Shown in pieces: positions 32,343 through 40,221 of a stretch of DNA of 53,188 bases. Source of the DNA: JBFXDI01 sp050181295 (GTDB lineage: Bacteria > Pseudomonadota > Alphaproteobacteria > Rhizobiales > Aestuariivirgaceae); NCBI GenBank assembly GCA_050181295.1, contig JBFXDI010000010.1, forward strand, positions 1-53,188. The letters are read 5' to 3'. The notes below the pieces were generated by a model. The model was not told the DNA's origin. It saw nothing but the letters and a program-made list of their open reading frames with translations, and did no database searches. Every line of letters begins with the position of its first letter. The stretch's first letter is position 1. The position numbers and the translations under genes are program-made.

Positions 32343-33521
32343 ATGAAACCCGTCGCCGTCGGCACCACCCGCACCGATATCGTCCACCCTCGCCCCGACG
32401 AACTGGCCTCAGCGCTCGGCAACCGCGGCGTCGACGTGGTGTCCTCGCCCGCAACCATCGGCCATCTCGAAATGGCGGGGCACCGCCTCCTCGAAGAGCA
32501 CTTCGATCCGGGCGAGGCGAGCGTCGGCGTCGGCTTCTCCCTGAAGCACCTGGCTGGCGCGCTCCCCGGCCGGCCGATCGAGGTCACCGCGACGCTCAAG
32601 GACGCCGACGGCCGCAAGTTCACCTTCGACGTGGTCGCCCGCCAGGACGGCCGCGACATCATGGCGGGAGAGCATGTGCGCGCGCTCGTTCCTCTCGAGC
32701 GCTTCCTCGCCACGCTCGGAGCGCCGCTACGCACCGATCTCTACGAGCTCGCTCCGCGCGACGGGCCGCTGATCTTCTCCGTGCCGCATGCCGGCACGCT
32801 TCTGCCCCCCGCCATCGCCCAGCGCCTCACCGACGCCGCCCGCGGCCTTCCCGACACCGACTGGTACGTGGAGCGCCTCTACGACTTCGCTGAGGAGATC
32901 GGCGCCACCGTGCTGCGCGCCACCCACAGCCGCTATGTCGTCGATCTCAACCGTCCGCCCGAGGACGAAAGCCTCTATCCGGGACAGGCCACCACCGGCC
33001 TTTGTCCCGACGTCGCCTTCGACGGCACGCCGCTCTACCGCGACGACGCACGCGTCGGTAAGGACGAGTTGGCGTCCCGCCGGGCCGTCTACTGGCAGCC
33101 CTATCACGACCGGCTCGCGAGCGAGATCGCGCGCGTGAAGGAGCGGCACGGACACGCTCTCCTCTACGACTGCCACTCGATCCTGTCCCGCGTGCCACGT
33201 CTCTTCGAGGGCCGGCTTCCCGACCTCAATCTCGGCACCGCGCACGCAACATCCTGCGATCCAGCGATCGAGCGGGCTATCGCGGATATCCTGTCGAAAT
33301 CTGGCTTCTCACATGCCGTCAACGGCCGCTTCGTCGGCGGCCACATCACGCGCCGCTACGGGAAACCTGAGGAGGGCGTGCACACGGTGCAGATGGAGAT
33401 CGGCTGCGACGCCTATCTGGCGGACGGACAAGGCTACCGATACGACGAGGCGAAAGCCGCCCGGTTGAAGCCGGTGCTGCGCCGGATCGCCGATACGCTC
33501 GCCGCGTGGCAGCCCGCATGA
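32343..33521 (+). CDS. Fusion: FlK-like hotdog thioesterase domain + N-formylglutamate amidohydrolase (HutG-like), 392 aa
   Basis: One uninterrupted frame encodes two domains. Residues about 1-125 match the fluoroacetyl-CoA thioesterase (FlK) type of hotdog fold: FDPGEASVGVGFSLKHLAGA, PIEVTATLKDADGRKFTFDV, AGEHVRALVPLERF. By alignment from memory Glu43 and His69 fall on the FlK catalytic Glu and His, with Ser35 in place of Thr. Residues about 140-392 are a complete N-formylglutamate amidohydrolase: LIFSVPHAGTLLPP, DTDWYVERLYDF, HSRYVVDLNRPP, LLYDCHSILS, NGRFVGGHITRRYG and VQMEIGCDAYL. The second half should release formate from N-formylglutamate or a similar N-formyl amino acid. The gene overlaps the lyase-like gene by ATGA, so the two work together; it may also be the missing hutG. 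Confidence 0.9.
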   Translation: MKPVAVGTTRTDIVHPRPDELASALGNRGVDVVSSPATIGHLEMAGHRLLEEHFDPGEASVGVGFSLKHLAGALPGRPIEVTATLKDADGRKFTFDVVARQDGRDIMAGEHVRALVPLERFLATLGAPLRTDLYELAPRDGPLIFSVPHAGTLLPPAIAQRLTDAARGLPDTDWYVERLYDFAEEIGATVLRATHSRYVVDLNRPPEDESLYPGQATTGLCPDVAFDGTPLYRDDARVGKDELASRRAVYWQPYHDRLASEIARVKERHGHALLYDCHSILSRVPRLFEGRLPDLNLGTAHATSCDPAIERAIADILSKSGFSHAVNGRFVGGHITRRYGKPEEGVHTVQMEIGCDAYLADGQGYRYDEAKAARLKPVLRRIADTLAAWQPA

Positions 33522-35020
33522 GCGACGAGGTCACGCTCGACGGCCGCAGCCTCGACATCCCGGCGCTGGAGCGCGTGGCGCTGCTAGGGGCGCCGGTCGC
33601 CATCGCCCCGGCGGCATCGCGGGCCATGGCGCGCGGCCGTGCGCTGGTCGACCGCTATGTCCGTGAGGGCATTCCGGCCTATGGCATCAACACCGGGCTC
33701 GGCGCCCGCGCCACCGAGGCACTGCCGGAGGCGGAGCTTGCGGAGTTCTCGCTCCGCATGGTGCGCGGCCGGGCGCAGGGAGTAGGACCGCCGCTCACCA
33801 TCGCGGAGACCCGCGCCGTGATGCTGGCGCGCCTCAACACGCTTCTGACCGGCGAGGCCGGCGCGAGCCCGGCCGTTGCGGCCTTCCTGGTCGAGGCGCT
33901 CAACCGCAATCTCGCGCCCGTGGTGCCGCGCTGGGCGTCGATCGGGGCCGGCGATCTCGTCGCCATGGCCGCTATTCCGCACGCCTTCATCGGCGAGGGC
34001 GAGATGTGGCGCGACGGCGCGGCCGCGCCCGCAGCCGAGGTGCTTGCCGCCGCCGGAACAGACCCTCTCGTGCTCGGCCCCAAGGACGGTCTCGTCCTCA
34101 CCAACATCACCGCCTTCTCCGTCGGCCAGGCGGCCCTCGCGGCCGGCGCCGCCCGCCGCGCGCTCGAAGGGCTTTTCGTGGCGGGAGCACTCTCCTTTGA
34201 GGGCTTCCGCGGCAATGCCACCCCGATCTCGGAGGGCGCGACCAGGGTGCGGCCCCAGGCCGGGGAGGTTGCGGCCGGCGAGCGCCTGCGGGCTCTCCTG
34301 CAGGGCGGCCTCCTGCTCGATCCGGGCCACGCGCGCCGCCTGCAGGACCCGCTCTCCTTCCGCTGCCTTGCGCAGGTGCTGGGATCCTGTCTCGCCCAGT
34401 ACCAGGCTGTCGAGGCGGCCGTCGCGGTGGAGCTCAACAGCAGCGCCGACAATCCGGCGGTGCTCATCGAGGAGGAACGCGTCGTCTCGACCGGCAACTT
34501 CCACACGCCGCATCTCTCGCTGGTGCTCGACGGCTTGTCGCGGGCGCTCGCCTGGGCCGCGACCGACTGCGTGTCGCGCATCGCCCGGCTGATGAATCCT
34601 ACGATGAGCGGATTGCCACCCCTCCTCTCCTCCGAGGCGACCGGACGCGCGGGCTTCGGCCCCCTGATGAAGCCCATCGAAGCGCTACGGGGCGAGATCC
34701 TGCATCTCGCCAACCCGGTGCCGATCCTGCCCAGCCACAATGCCGACGGCGTCGAGGACTCGCTCACCTTCACGGCGCTCGCGGCCCGCAAGCTTTCGGA
34801 CCTCGTGGAGCGGCTGGAACTGCTGATCGGCTTCGAGCTCATCGCCGGCGCGCAGGCGGTTGACCTCGCACGCCCGGCCATCATCGGCACGGAGCTTCAA
34901 GCGGTGAAGGAGAAGGTGCGGAAGGTCTCGCCCTTCCTGGACAAGGACCGGCCGGTCGCGAAAGAAGTCACGGCCCTCGCGGCGCTGGTGCGTTCGGGGA
35001 AACTGGTGAGTGGTGAATAG
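33518..35020 (+). CDS. HAL/PAL-family ammonia-lyase homologue lacking the MIO serine, 500 aa
   Basis: The whole protein aligns with histidine ammonia-lyase: YGINTGLGARAT, APVVPRWASIGAGDLVAM, LTNITAFSV, LQDPLSFRCLAQVLG, ADNPAVL, STGNFHTPHLSL. The MIO-forming sequence G-A-S-G-D of hutH reads G-A-G-D here (residues 143-146), so the serine is absent and the cofactor should not form. The Tyr of DPYSFRC is Leu, and the His of VRSHAAG is Arg. The Tyr of YGxNTG, the Arg of SFRC, GNFH and the late Glu are kept. It may be a different enzyme using the same scaffold, or a pseudoenzyme partner. The last residues (LVSGE) and stop are encoded by the inverted repeat at 35005. Start 33518 overlaps the fusion gene by 4 bases. 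Confidence 0.85.
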   Translation: MSDEVTLDGRSLDIPALERVALLGAPVAIAPAASRAMARGRALVDRYVREGIPAYGINTGLGARATEALPEAELAEFSLRMVRGRAQGVGPPLTIAETRAVMLARLNTLLTGEAGASPAVAAFLVEALNRNLAPVVPRWASIGAGDLVAMAAIPHAFIGEGEMWRDGAAAPAAEVLAAAGTDPLVLGPKDGLVLTNITAFSVGQAALAAGAARRALEGLFVAGALSFEGFRGNATPISEGATRVRPQAGEVAAGERLRALLQGGLLLDPGHARRLQDPLSFRCLAQVLGSCLAQYQAVEAAVAVELNSSADNPAVLIEEERVVSTGNFHTPHLSLVLDGLSRALAWAATDCVSRIARLMNPTMSGLPPLLSSEATGRAGFGPLMKPIEALRGEILHLANPVPILPSHNADGVEDSLTFTALAARKLSDLVERLELLIGFELIAGAQAVDLARPAIIGTELQAVKEKVRKVSPFLDKDRPVAKEVTALAALVRSGKLVSGE

Positions 35021-35103
35021 CGAGTAGCGAGTGGCGAATAGGGAGTAGCAATAGTGGAGGACGATTCACCATTCGCTATTCGCTACTCACCACTCGCTAT
35101 TAC
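35005..35103. repeat. Inverted repeat of GAATAGCGAGTAG units overlapping the lyase-like stop
   Basis: Units of the type GTGAGTGGTGAATAGCGAG and GAGTGGCGAATAG face their complements ATTCGCTATTCGCTACTCACC and ACTCGCTATT across a spacer of about 30 bases. The left arm supplies the last codons and stop of the lyase-like gene; the right arm abuts the end of the convergent cyclodeaminase-like gene. The long arms could form a bidirectional terminator. Confidence 0.85.
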
Positions 35104-35107
35104 CACC

Positions 35108-36109
35108 TCACGCATAGACGAGCGTCTGGCCGATGCCGAGGCTTTGGGCCTTCTCCAGCATGGCGGCGCCGAGCGCGATGTCGGAGAGCGAGAGGCCCCG
35201 GTGCCAGAAGAGGATGCGCTCGCGATCGGTCTCGCGGCCTTTCTTGTGGCCGGTCACGATCTCGCAGATCTCGCCATGCACCGTCTCCTCCGAGATCCTG
35301 CCGGCATCGATATGCGGACGGAGCGCCCCGAGCTTGCCGGCCCGGAACTGCCCGAAATCATCGACCACGATCTTGTCCATGGCGTCGGTCATGGAGAGTT
35401 CCAGCGCCGAGACCGTGCCGTAGGGGATGACGGTCGCTCCCTCCTTCACCCAGGAAGTCCTGAACAGCTCCCGCCGCTCGGTGAGCCGCGAGGCCTCGAC
35501 CAGGATGTCGGCGTCCTTGAGGCAGCTTTCCCAGTCCTCCGTGACGACGATCGGCTTGCCGAGAACCTTCTCCAGCCTCGCGGCGAAGGCGTCGCGGCTC
35601 TCGGGGCGGCGCGAGTGGACGCGGATCTCGGAGAAATCGAAGAGCCGATCGAGCAGTCTGACGTTCCAGTAGGAGGTGCCGCGGGCGCCCACATGCCCCA
35701 GCACCTTCGAGCCCTTGCGGGCGAGGTGCTTGGCGCCGATGGCGGTGAGCGCGCCGGTGCGCATGTCGGTGATGGCGGTCGCGTCCAGGATGGCTCGCGG
35801 CATGCCGGTGCGCGGATCGAAGAGATTGAGGAGGGCCATCTCCGACGGCAGCCCCTGCTTGTAGTTGTCGTAGAAGTCGCCGACGATCTTGACGCCGGCG
35901 AGCTCCAGCGGCGCCACGTAGCCGCGAAGCACGTTGAAGTGGCCGTTGAAGGCAGGGTCCGGCACAAGATGCATGCGCGGCTCGATCACAGCCTCGCCCG
36001 AGCCCTGCGCATGCAGGCCCTTCTCCACCGCCGCGATGATCTCGTCGTCGCTCAAGGCCAGCCGCTCGATGTCCGGGCCGTTGAGATAGGTGAGCGTGAC
36101 GCGGCTCAT
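35108..36109 (-). CDS. Ornithine cyclodeaminase / mu-crystallin family protein, 333 aa
   Basis: The family is shown by EPRMHLVPDPAFNGHFNVLR, AGVKIVGDFYDNYKQGLPSE, the TGMPRAILDATAITDMRTGA block (cofactor and substrate region) and the Rossmann segment VLGHVGARGTSYWNVRLLD. Family members include ornithine cyclodeaminase, alanine dehydrogenase, ketimine reductases and opine-type enzymes, and members with modified motifs exist. The usual GxGxxG is GHVGARG here. The exact reaction cannot be assigned. It is convergent with the lyase-like gene and on the same strand as, and downstream of, the mgd genes, separated from mgdD by a repeat. Confidence 0.82.
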   Translation of the reverse strand: MSRVTLTYLNGPDIERLALSDDEIIAAVEKGLHAQGSGEAVIEPRMHLVPDPAFNGHFNVLRGYVAPLELAGVKIVGDFYDNYKQGLPSEMALLNLFDPRTGMPRAILDATAITDMRTGALTAIGAKHLARKGSKVLGHVGARGTSYWNVRLLDRLFDFSEIRVHSRRPESRDAFAARLEKVLGKPIVVTEDWESCLKDADILVEASRLTERRELFRTSWVKEGATVIPYGTVSALELSMTDAMDKIVVDDFGQFRAGKLGALRPHIDAGRISEETVHGEICEIVTGHKKGRETDRERILFWHRGLSLSDIALGAAMLEKAQSLGIGQTLVYA

Positions 36110-36127
36110 GACCCAACTCCTGAAAGT

Positions 36128-36228
36128 GTCATCCCGGATGGACCGCCAGGTCCGGTCCGGGATCCGGTCTCAAGCGCTCTCAAGTTGTCCGATCCCGGAC
36201 AGCCGTTGACGCGGCTTCCGGGATGACA
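36128..36228. repeat. Palindromic repeat, GTCATCCCGGA...TCCGGGATGAC type
   Basis: Outer arms GTCATCCCGGA and TCCGGGATGAC with internal copies GGTCCGGTCCGGGATCC and GATCCCGGAC. It is a relative of the bipartite repeats elsewhere in the window and lies between mgdD and the cyclodeaminase-like gene. Confidence 0.85.
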
Positions 36229-36237
36229 AGCTGGAGC

Positions 36238-36849
36238 TCATCCCACCTCGTAGCCGAACTCGGCGCTCATCTCGGTGAGCCACTCCCAGAAGCTTTCGAC
36301 AAACCCCCGGAAGACGGAAAGCTCGAAGGCGTCGGGCCCAACCTGCGCGAGATGAACGCCCACATGCGCCATCTGGGTCATCGCAGAGCGGCCCGGCCCG
36401 AAGGTCTTTGGGTGAAGGTCGACCGGCGTGCCCTTGGCGAGCACGTCGCGCGCATGCAGCCCCGAGAGAGTGAGTGTCACGCGCCCGTGGCTCTGGTCGG
36501 AGACCGAGGCCAGACCTTTCAGCGAAGTCGAGAGACTCTCGTAGAGGGCGCCGTCCGGCAGCCCGGACGCAACGGCGAACCACTGCTCATGTCCGCACCA
36601 GTGGAGTGTCAGGTCCTTGCCCTCGGCCGAATGGCCGGGCTCCGGGCAGCTCGCGCCATGAAGCCGCATGAGCTCGCGCGAGAGCGCCGGCGCCTGGCCC
36701 TTGCGGGCGATGATGGTGACGATCGACAGCGGATGCCGGACGCCGATCCGGACGCCGGGTGCGGAAGGGTGGCTCGCGCCGTAGCGGCCCGGCCGGGCAA
36801 TGGCCTCGAGCGGCGAGCGGCGAACGGTCTGGGATGCGGTCCTAGGCAT
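36238..36849 (-). CDS. mgdD: N-methylglutamate dehydrogenase subunit D (sarcosine oxidase gamma homologue)
   Basis: 203-residue SoxG-family protein: LTLHWCGHEQWFAVASG, then VSDQSHGRVTLTLSGLHARD and VDLHPKTFGPGRSAMTQMAH followed by FELSVFRGFVESFWEWL. It is the small gamma-type subunit that completes the heterotetramer. Start 36849 (MPRTASQTVRR) overlaps the mgdC stop by 8 bases, supporting coupled translation. It is the last gene of the mgs-gmaS-mgd cluster. On sequence alone it could equally be soxG; the neighbouring mgsABC and gmaS point to N-methylglutamate. Confidence 0.85.
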   Translation of the reverse strand: MPRTASQTVRRSPLEAIARPGRYGASHPSAPGVRIGVRHPLSIVTIIARKGQAPALSRELMRLHGASCPEPGHSAEGKDLTLHWCGHEQWFAVASGLPDGALYESLSTSLKGLASVSDQSHGRVTLTLSGLHARDVLAKGTPVDLHPKTFGPGRSAMTQMAHVGVHLAQVGPDAFELSVFRGFVESFWEWLTEMSAEFGYEVG

Positions 36850-39802
36850 GGAGCTTCTTGTGCTCCCGGTCATAGAAGCAGGGATCGACCACCTGCGCAT
36901 GCATGTGGATGCCGCGGAGCCCGTCCCAGACTTTTACGGTCTCGCCGTGCCGGTCGCGCCCGCGCTTGAGGAGGCCGAGGCCGATCCACTGGCCGACCAT
37001 TGGCGAATAGGCGACCGAGGTGACGTAGCCCTGGTCGTTTTCGAGCGTCGCCTCGTCCTTGAGCGTGAGGAGGTGCGAGCCGGCGCGGATGCGGTCCCTC
37101 GAATCCACGGGCCTCAGACCGACGAACTGCTCGCGCTCGGACACATGGAATGCCTCGCGCTCCGCCATGGCGCGGCCGATATAGTCCTTCTTCTTCGACA
37201 TCATCTTGCCCAACCCGAGATCGTAGGCCGTGGTCGTGCCGCTCAGCTCGTTGCCGGCGACATGTCCCTTCTCGATGCGCATGACGCCCAGCGCCTCGAC
37301 GCCGTAGGGGATGATGCCGAACTCCTCGCCCGCATGCATGAGCGCGCGCGCCACCGCCTCGCCGTGGTCGGCGGGCACGGAAATCTCGTAGGCAAGCTCA
37401 CCCGAGAACGAGATGCGGAAGAGCCGGCCCCTGATGCCGTCGAGCACCGTCACGGGCCGTGCAGCAAGGTAGGGAAACGCCTGGTCGGAGAGATCCTCAG
37501 CCACGATCTTGCGCAGCGTCTCGCGCGCATAGGCTCCGGCGACCGCGATCTGCGCCCATTGCTCGGTGACGGAGACATACTGGACGTCGAGCTCGGGCCA
37601 CAGCGCCTGGTGGCAGAACTCCATGTGGGTCATCACCTTGGCGGCATTCGCCGTCGTGGTGGTCATGAAGAAGTGGTCGGGCGCGAGCCGGCTCGTGGTG
37701 CCGTCGTCGAAAACGATGCCGTCCTCGCGCAGCATGAGGCCGTAGCGCGCCTTGCCGACCTCGAGCGTGGACCAGCCGTTGCAGTAGAGCCGGTTCAGGA
37801 ACTCGCCCGCGTCCGGGCCCTGCACGTCGATCTTGCCGAGGGTCGAGACGTCGCACACGCCGACCTTCTCGCGCACGGTCTTGACCTCGCGCGTGACGCT
37901 CTCGAGCCAGTCCGTCTCGCCCGGGAGCGGAAACCACTGCGAGCGGTACCAGAGCCCGCTCTCGATGAAGACGGCGCCCAGCTCCTCGCACCATCCGTGC
38001 AGCGGCGTCTTGCGTGCCGGTTGGAAGTGATGGCCGCGATAGGGGCCCGCAAGCGCCCCGAAGGAGACGGGCGTGTAGAAGGGCCGGAAGGTCGTGGTGC
38101 CGACTTGCGCGATCGACCTGCCGGTCGCTTCGGCGAGAATGGCGAGGCCGTTGATGTTGGAGAGCTTGCCCTGGTCGGTCGCCATGCCGAGCGTCGTGTA
38201 GCGCTTGGTGAGCTCGACGTCGGTATAGCCCTCCTGCGCCGCGAGCTTCACGTCCTTGGCGGTGACGTCGTTCTGGTAATCGACGAAGGCCTTGCCGGTC
38301 GACTCCTTCACATGCCAGAGCGGCGTGACGCGGAAAGAGGATTCGTCGCGGGCGCTGGGCGCCTGCAGCGGCGATGAGGAGAGGCCGAGATCGGACGCCG
38401 CGGCGGCGCCGGCCTTGGCGCCTTCCGCAAGGCACTCGGAGAGCCTGAACCGGCCGGCCGCCGAGCCCGCGGTGCGGAGCGCCGGACCGACATCGGGCGG
38501 CAGGAAAGCGGCAAGCTCGGCATTCCACGTGGGCTTCGTGCCCTTGTGGCAGGCGAGATGCACGACCGGGCTCCAGCCGCCGGACATGGCGAGGAAGTCG
38601 CAGGAGATCGACTGATGGTGCCCGCCGTGGCCCGCCGCGAAGGACACGGCCGAGACGACTTTGCCGCCCTTGACATCGGTGACGACCGCGCCCTTGACGA
38701 CCGGCGCGCCGCCCGCGTCGATGTCGGGCGCATCGGCGCGCGAGTCGAGCACCGCGCGCACCTCGATGCCGGCGGCGACGAGATCGCGGGCCGTCCGGTA
38801 GCCAGAATCGCCGTTCGTGAAGACGACGCCAGAGCGGCCGGGCGCCGCGGCATAGCGGTTGACGAAGGTGCGCGCGGCAGAGCCCAGCATCACGCCCGGC
38901 CGGTCGTTGCCGCCGAAAACGAGCGGGCGCTCTTCCGCGCCGGACGCGAGCACCGCACGCTTGGCATGAATGTGCCAGGACCGCTCGACAGGACGGTCGT
39001 GCGAGGGATGGGCGAGATGCTTGCCCACGCGCTCCAAGGCGCCGAAGACGTTGCCGTCATACCAGCCGAAGACCGTGGTGCGCGACAGGAGCCGCACGTC
39101 CGGATTGGAGGCAAGCTCGGCCAGCAGCCCTTGAGCCCATTCCAGGCCGGACTTGCCGTCGATCTCCTCGCGCTCGTTGAGGAGCGAGCCGCCGAGCCGC
39201 GAGCCTTCGTCGGCGAGGATCACGCGGGCCCCAGCACGGGCAGCCGCGAGCGCCGCCATGAGGCCTGCGGGACCTGAGCCGATCACCAGCACGTCGCAAT
39301 GGGCATAGGCGCGCTCGTAGCGGTCGGGATCGGGCTCGTAGGATGCACGGCCGAGGCCCGCGGCGCGGCGGATCAGCGGCTCGTAGATCTTCTCCCAGAA
39401 GCTCTTCGGCCACATGAAGGTCTTGTAGTAGAAGCCCGCCACGAAGGCCGAGGCCGCGAGCGAGTTGACGGCGCCCAGGTCGAAGTCGAGGCGCGGCCAG
39501 CGGTTCTGGCTCTTCGCCACGAGGCCCTCGTAGAGCTCCTGCACGGTCGCACGCACATTGGGCTCGAGCCTGCCACCCTCGCCGATCTCCATGAGCGCGT
39601 TGGGCTCGGCGGCGCCTGCCGAGATGGCGCCGCGCGGCCGATGATACTTGAAGCTGCGGCCCATGAGGTGCGTGCCGCCGGCGATCAGCGCCGAGGCGAG
39701 CGTGTCGCCCTGAAAACCCTGCCGGGCCTTGCCGTCGAAAGTGAAGGTGAGAGATTTGTCGCGATCGACGAGACCGCCCGCGGGAAGCCGGAAGCCGCTC
39801 AT
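36842..39802 (-). CDS. mgdC: N-methylglutamate dehydrogenase subunit C (sarcosine oxidase alpha homologue), 986 aa
   Basis: Large multidomain subunit. The N-terminal ferredoxin-like part (LTFTFDGKARQGFQGDTLAS) is followed by the dinucleotide site CDVLVIGSGPAGLMAALAAA (around 169-188), then VLASGAEERPLVFGGNDRPG. After about residue 600 comes an aminomethyltransferase-like folate-binding domain (VGVCDVSTLGKIDVQGPDAG, FRISFSGELAYEISVP, IGLGLL). The folate domain should pass the released one-carbon unit to tetrahydrofolate as methylene-THF. Length is normal for the alpha subunit. It overlaps mgdB by ATGA and mgdD by 8 bases. Confidence 0.9.
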   Translation of the reverse strand: MSGFRLPAGGLVDRDKSLTFTFDGKARQGFQGDTLASALIAGGTHLMGRSFKYHRPRGAISAGAAEPNALMEIGEGGRLEPNVRATVQELYEGLVAKSQNRWPRLDFDLGAVNSLAASAFVAGFYYKTFMWPKSFWEKIYEPLIRRAAGLGRASYEPDPDRYERAYAHCDVLVIGSGPAGLMAALAAARAGARVILADEGSRLGGSLLNEREEIDGKSGLEWAQGLLAELASNPDVRLLSRTTVFGWYDGNVFGALERVGKHLAHPSHDRPVERSWHIHAKRAVLASGAEERPLVFGGNDRPGVMLGSAARTFVNRYAAAPGRSGVVFTNGDSGYRTARDLVAAGIEVRAVLDSRADAPDIDAGGAPVVKGAVVTDVKGGKVVSAVSFAAGHGGHHQSISCDFLAMSGGWSPVVHLACHKGTKPTWNAELAAFLPPDVGPALRTAGSAAGRFRLSECLAEGAKAGAAAASDLGLSSSPLQAPSARDESSFRVTPLWHVKESTGKAFVDYQNDVTAKDVKLAAQEGYTDVELTKRYTTLGMATDQGKLSNINGLAILAEATGRSIAQVGTTTFRPFYTPVSFGALAGPYRGHHFQPARKTPLHGWCEELGAVFIESGLWYRSQWFPLPGETDWLESVTREVKTVREKVGVCDVSTLGKIDVQGPDAGEFLNRLYCNGWSTLEVGKARYGLMLREDGIVFDDGTTSRLAPDHFFMTTTTANAAKVMTHMEFCHQALWPELDVQYVSVTEQWAQIAVAGAYARETLRKIVAEDLSDQAFPYLAARPVTVLDGIRGRLFRISFSGELAYEISVPADHGEAVARALMHAGEEFGIIPYGVEALGVMRIEKGHVAGNELSGTTTAYDLGLGKMMSKKKDYIGRAMAEREAFHVSEREQFVGLRPVDSRDRIRAGSHLLTLKDEATLENDQGYVTSVAYSPMVGQWIGLGLLKRGRDRHGETVKVWDGLRGIHMHAQVVDPCFYDREHKKLHA

Positions 39803-40062
39803 GCCTTGCGCGCCTTTCCGTCACGCGCCGCAGTCACGCCGAAGACCTCGTGGGTTTGCGTGTCGCGCTCGACGACGAGCCAGGAGCGGCAGCCCCCTCC
39901 GTGGTGCCAGTACTCGGAGAAGCGGCCCTTCGGGTTGTCGCGCAGGTAGACGTAGTCGTACCAGGCCTCGAAGTCCTGACCCTCGGGACGCTTCACCGAG
40001 GCGTCGCCGAGCATGGTGACCTCCTCCACCGGCCGCTCGCCGCAATAGGGGCATTTGATCAG
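39799..40062 (-). CDS. mgdB: N-methylglutamate dehydrogenase subunit B (sarcosine oxidase delta homologue), unusual start
   Basis: SoxD-like small zinc subunit: CPYCGERPVEEVTMLGDAS, then FEAWYDYVYLRDNPKGRFSE, YWHHGGGCRSWLVVERDTQT. The zinc ligands CPYCG lie upstream of the first conventional start in frame (GTG 40029), so translation must begin earlier. No ATG, GTG or TTG is available in that frame; a CTG at 40062 (giving MIKCPYCG) is the best candidate. Its TG is shared with the TGA (40061-40059) of a short leader frame that begins at ATG 40214, seven bases after the mgdA stop. A GC-rich repeat (40093-40195) lies between. I infer that the repeat entered the original 5' end and translation now restarts at CTG. 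Confidence 0.75.
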   Translation of the reverse strand: MIKCPYCGERPVEEVTMLGDASVKRPEGQDFEAWYDYVYLRDNPKGRFSEYWHHGGGCRSWLVVERDTQTHEVFGVTAARDGKARKA

Positions 40063-40092
40063 CCTGCGGCTGGCCTCGTGAGGGCGTGGAGG

Positions 40093-40195
40093 CCGCCCCC
40101 CTCCCCCGTCCCCTCCCCACCCGGGGGAGGGGAGAAAAGACGGAGCGACTTCTCCCTCCCCCCTTTGTGGGGGAGGGTTGGGGTGGGGGGAGTCA
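40093..40195. repeat. GC-rich palindromic repeat at the 5' end of mgdB
   Basis: Two units: CCCCTCCCCCGTCCCCTCCC..CCGGGGGAGGGGAG and CTCCCTCCCCCCTTTGTGGG..GGGAGGGTTGGGGTGGGG. Same family as the elements at 4857, 26712 and 28025. It separates ATG 40214 (in normal operon position after mgdA) from the conserved mgdB body. Confidence 0.85.
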
Positions 40196-40221
40196 TAGGG
40201 AAGAGCGTGCTCATGTTTCGC

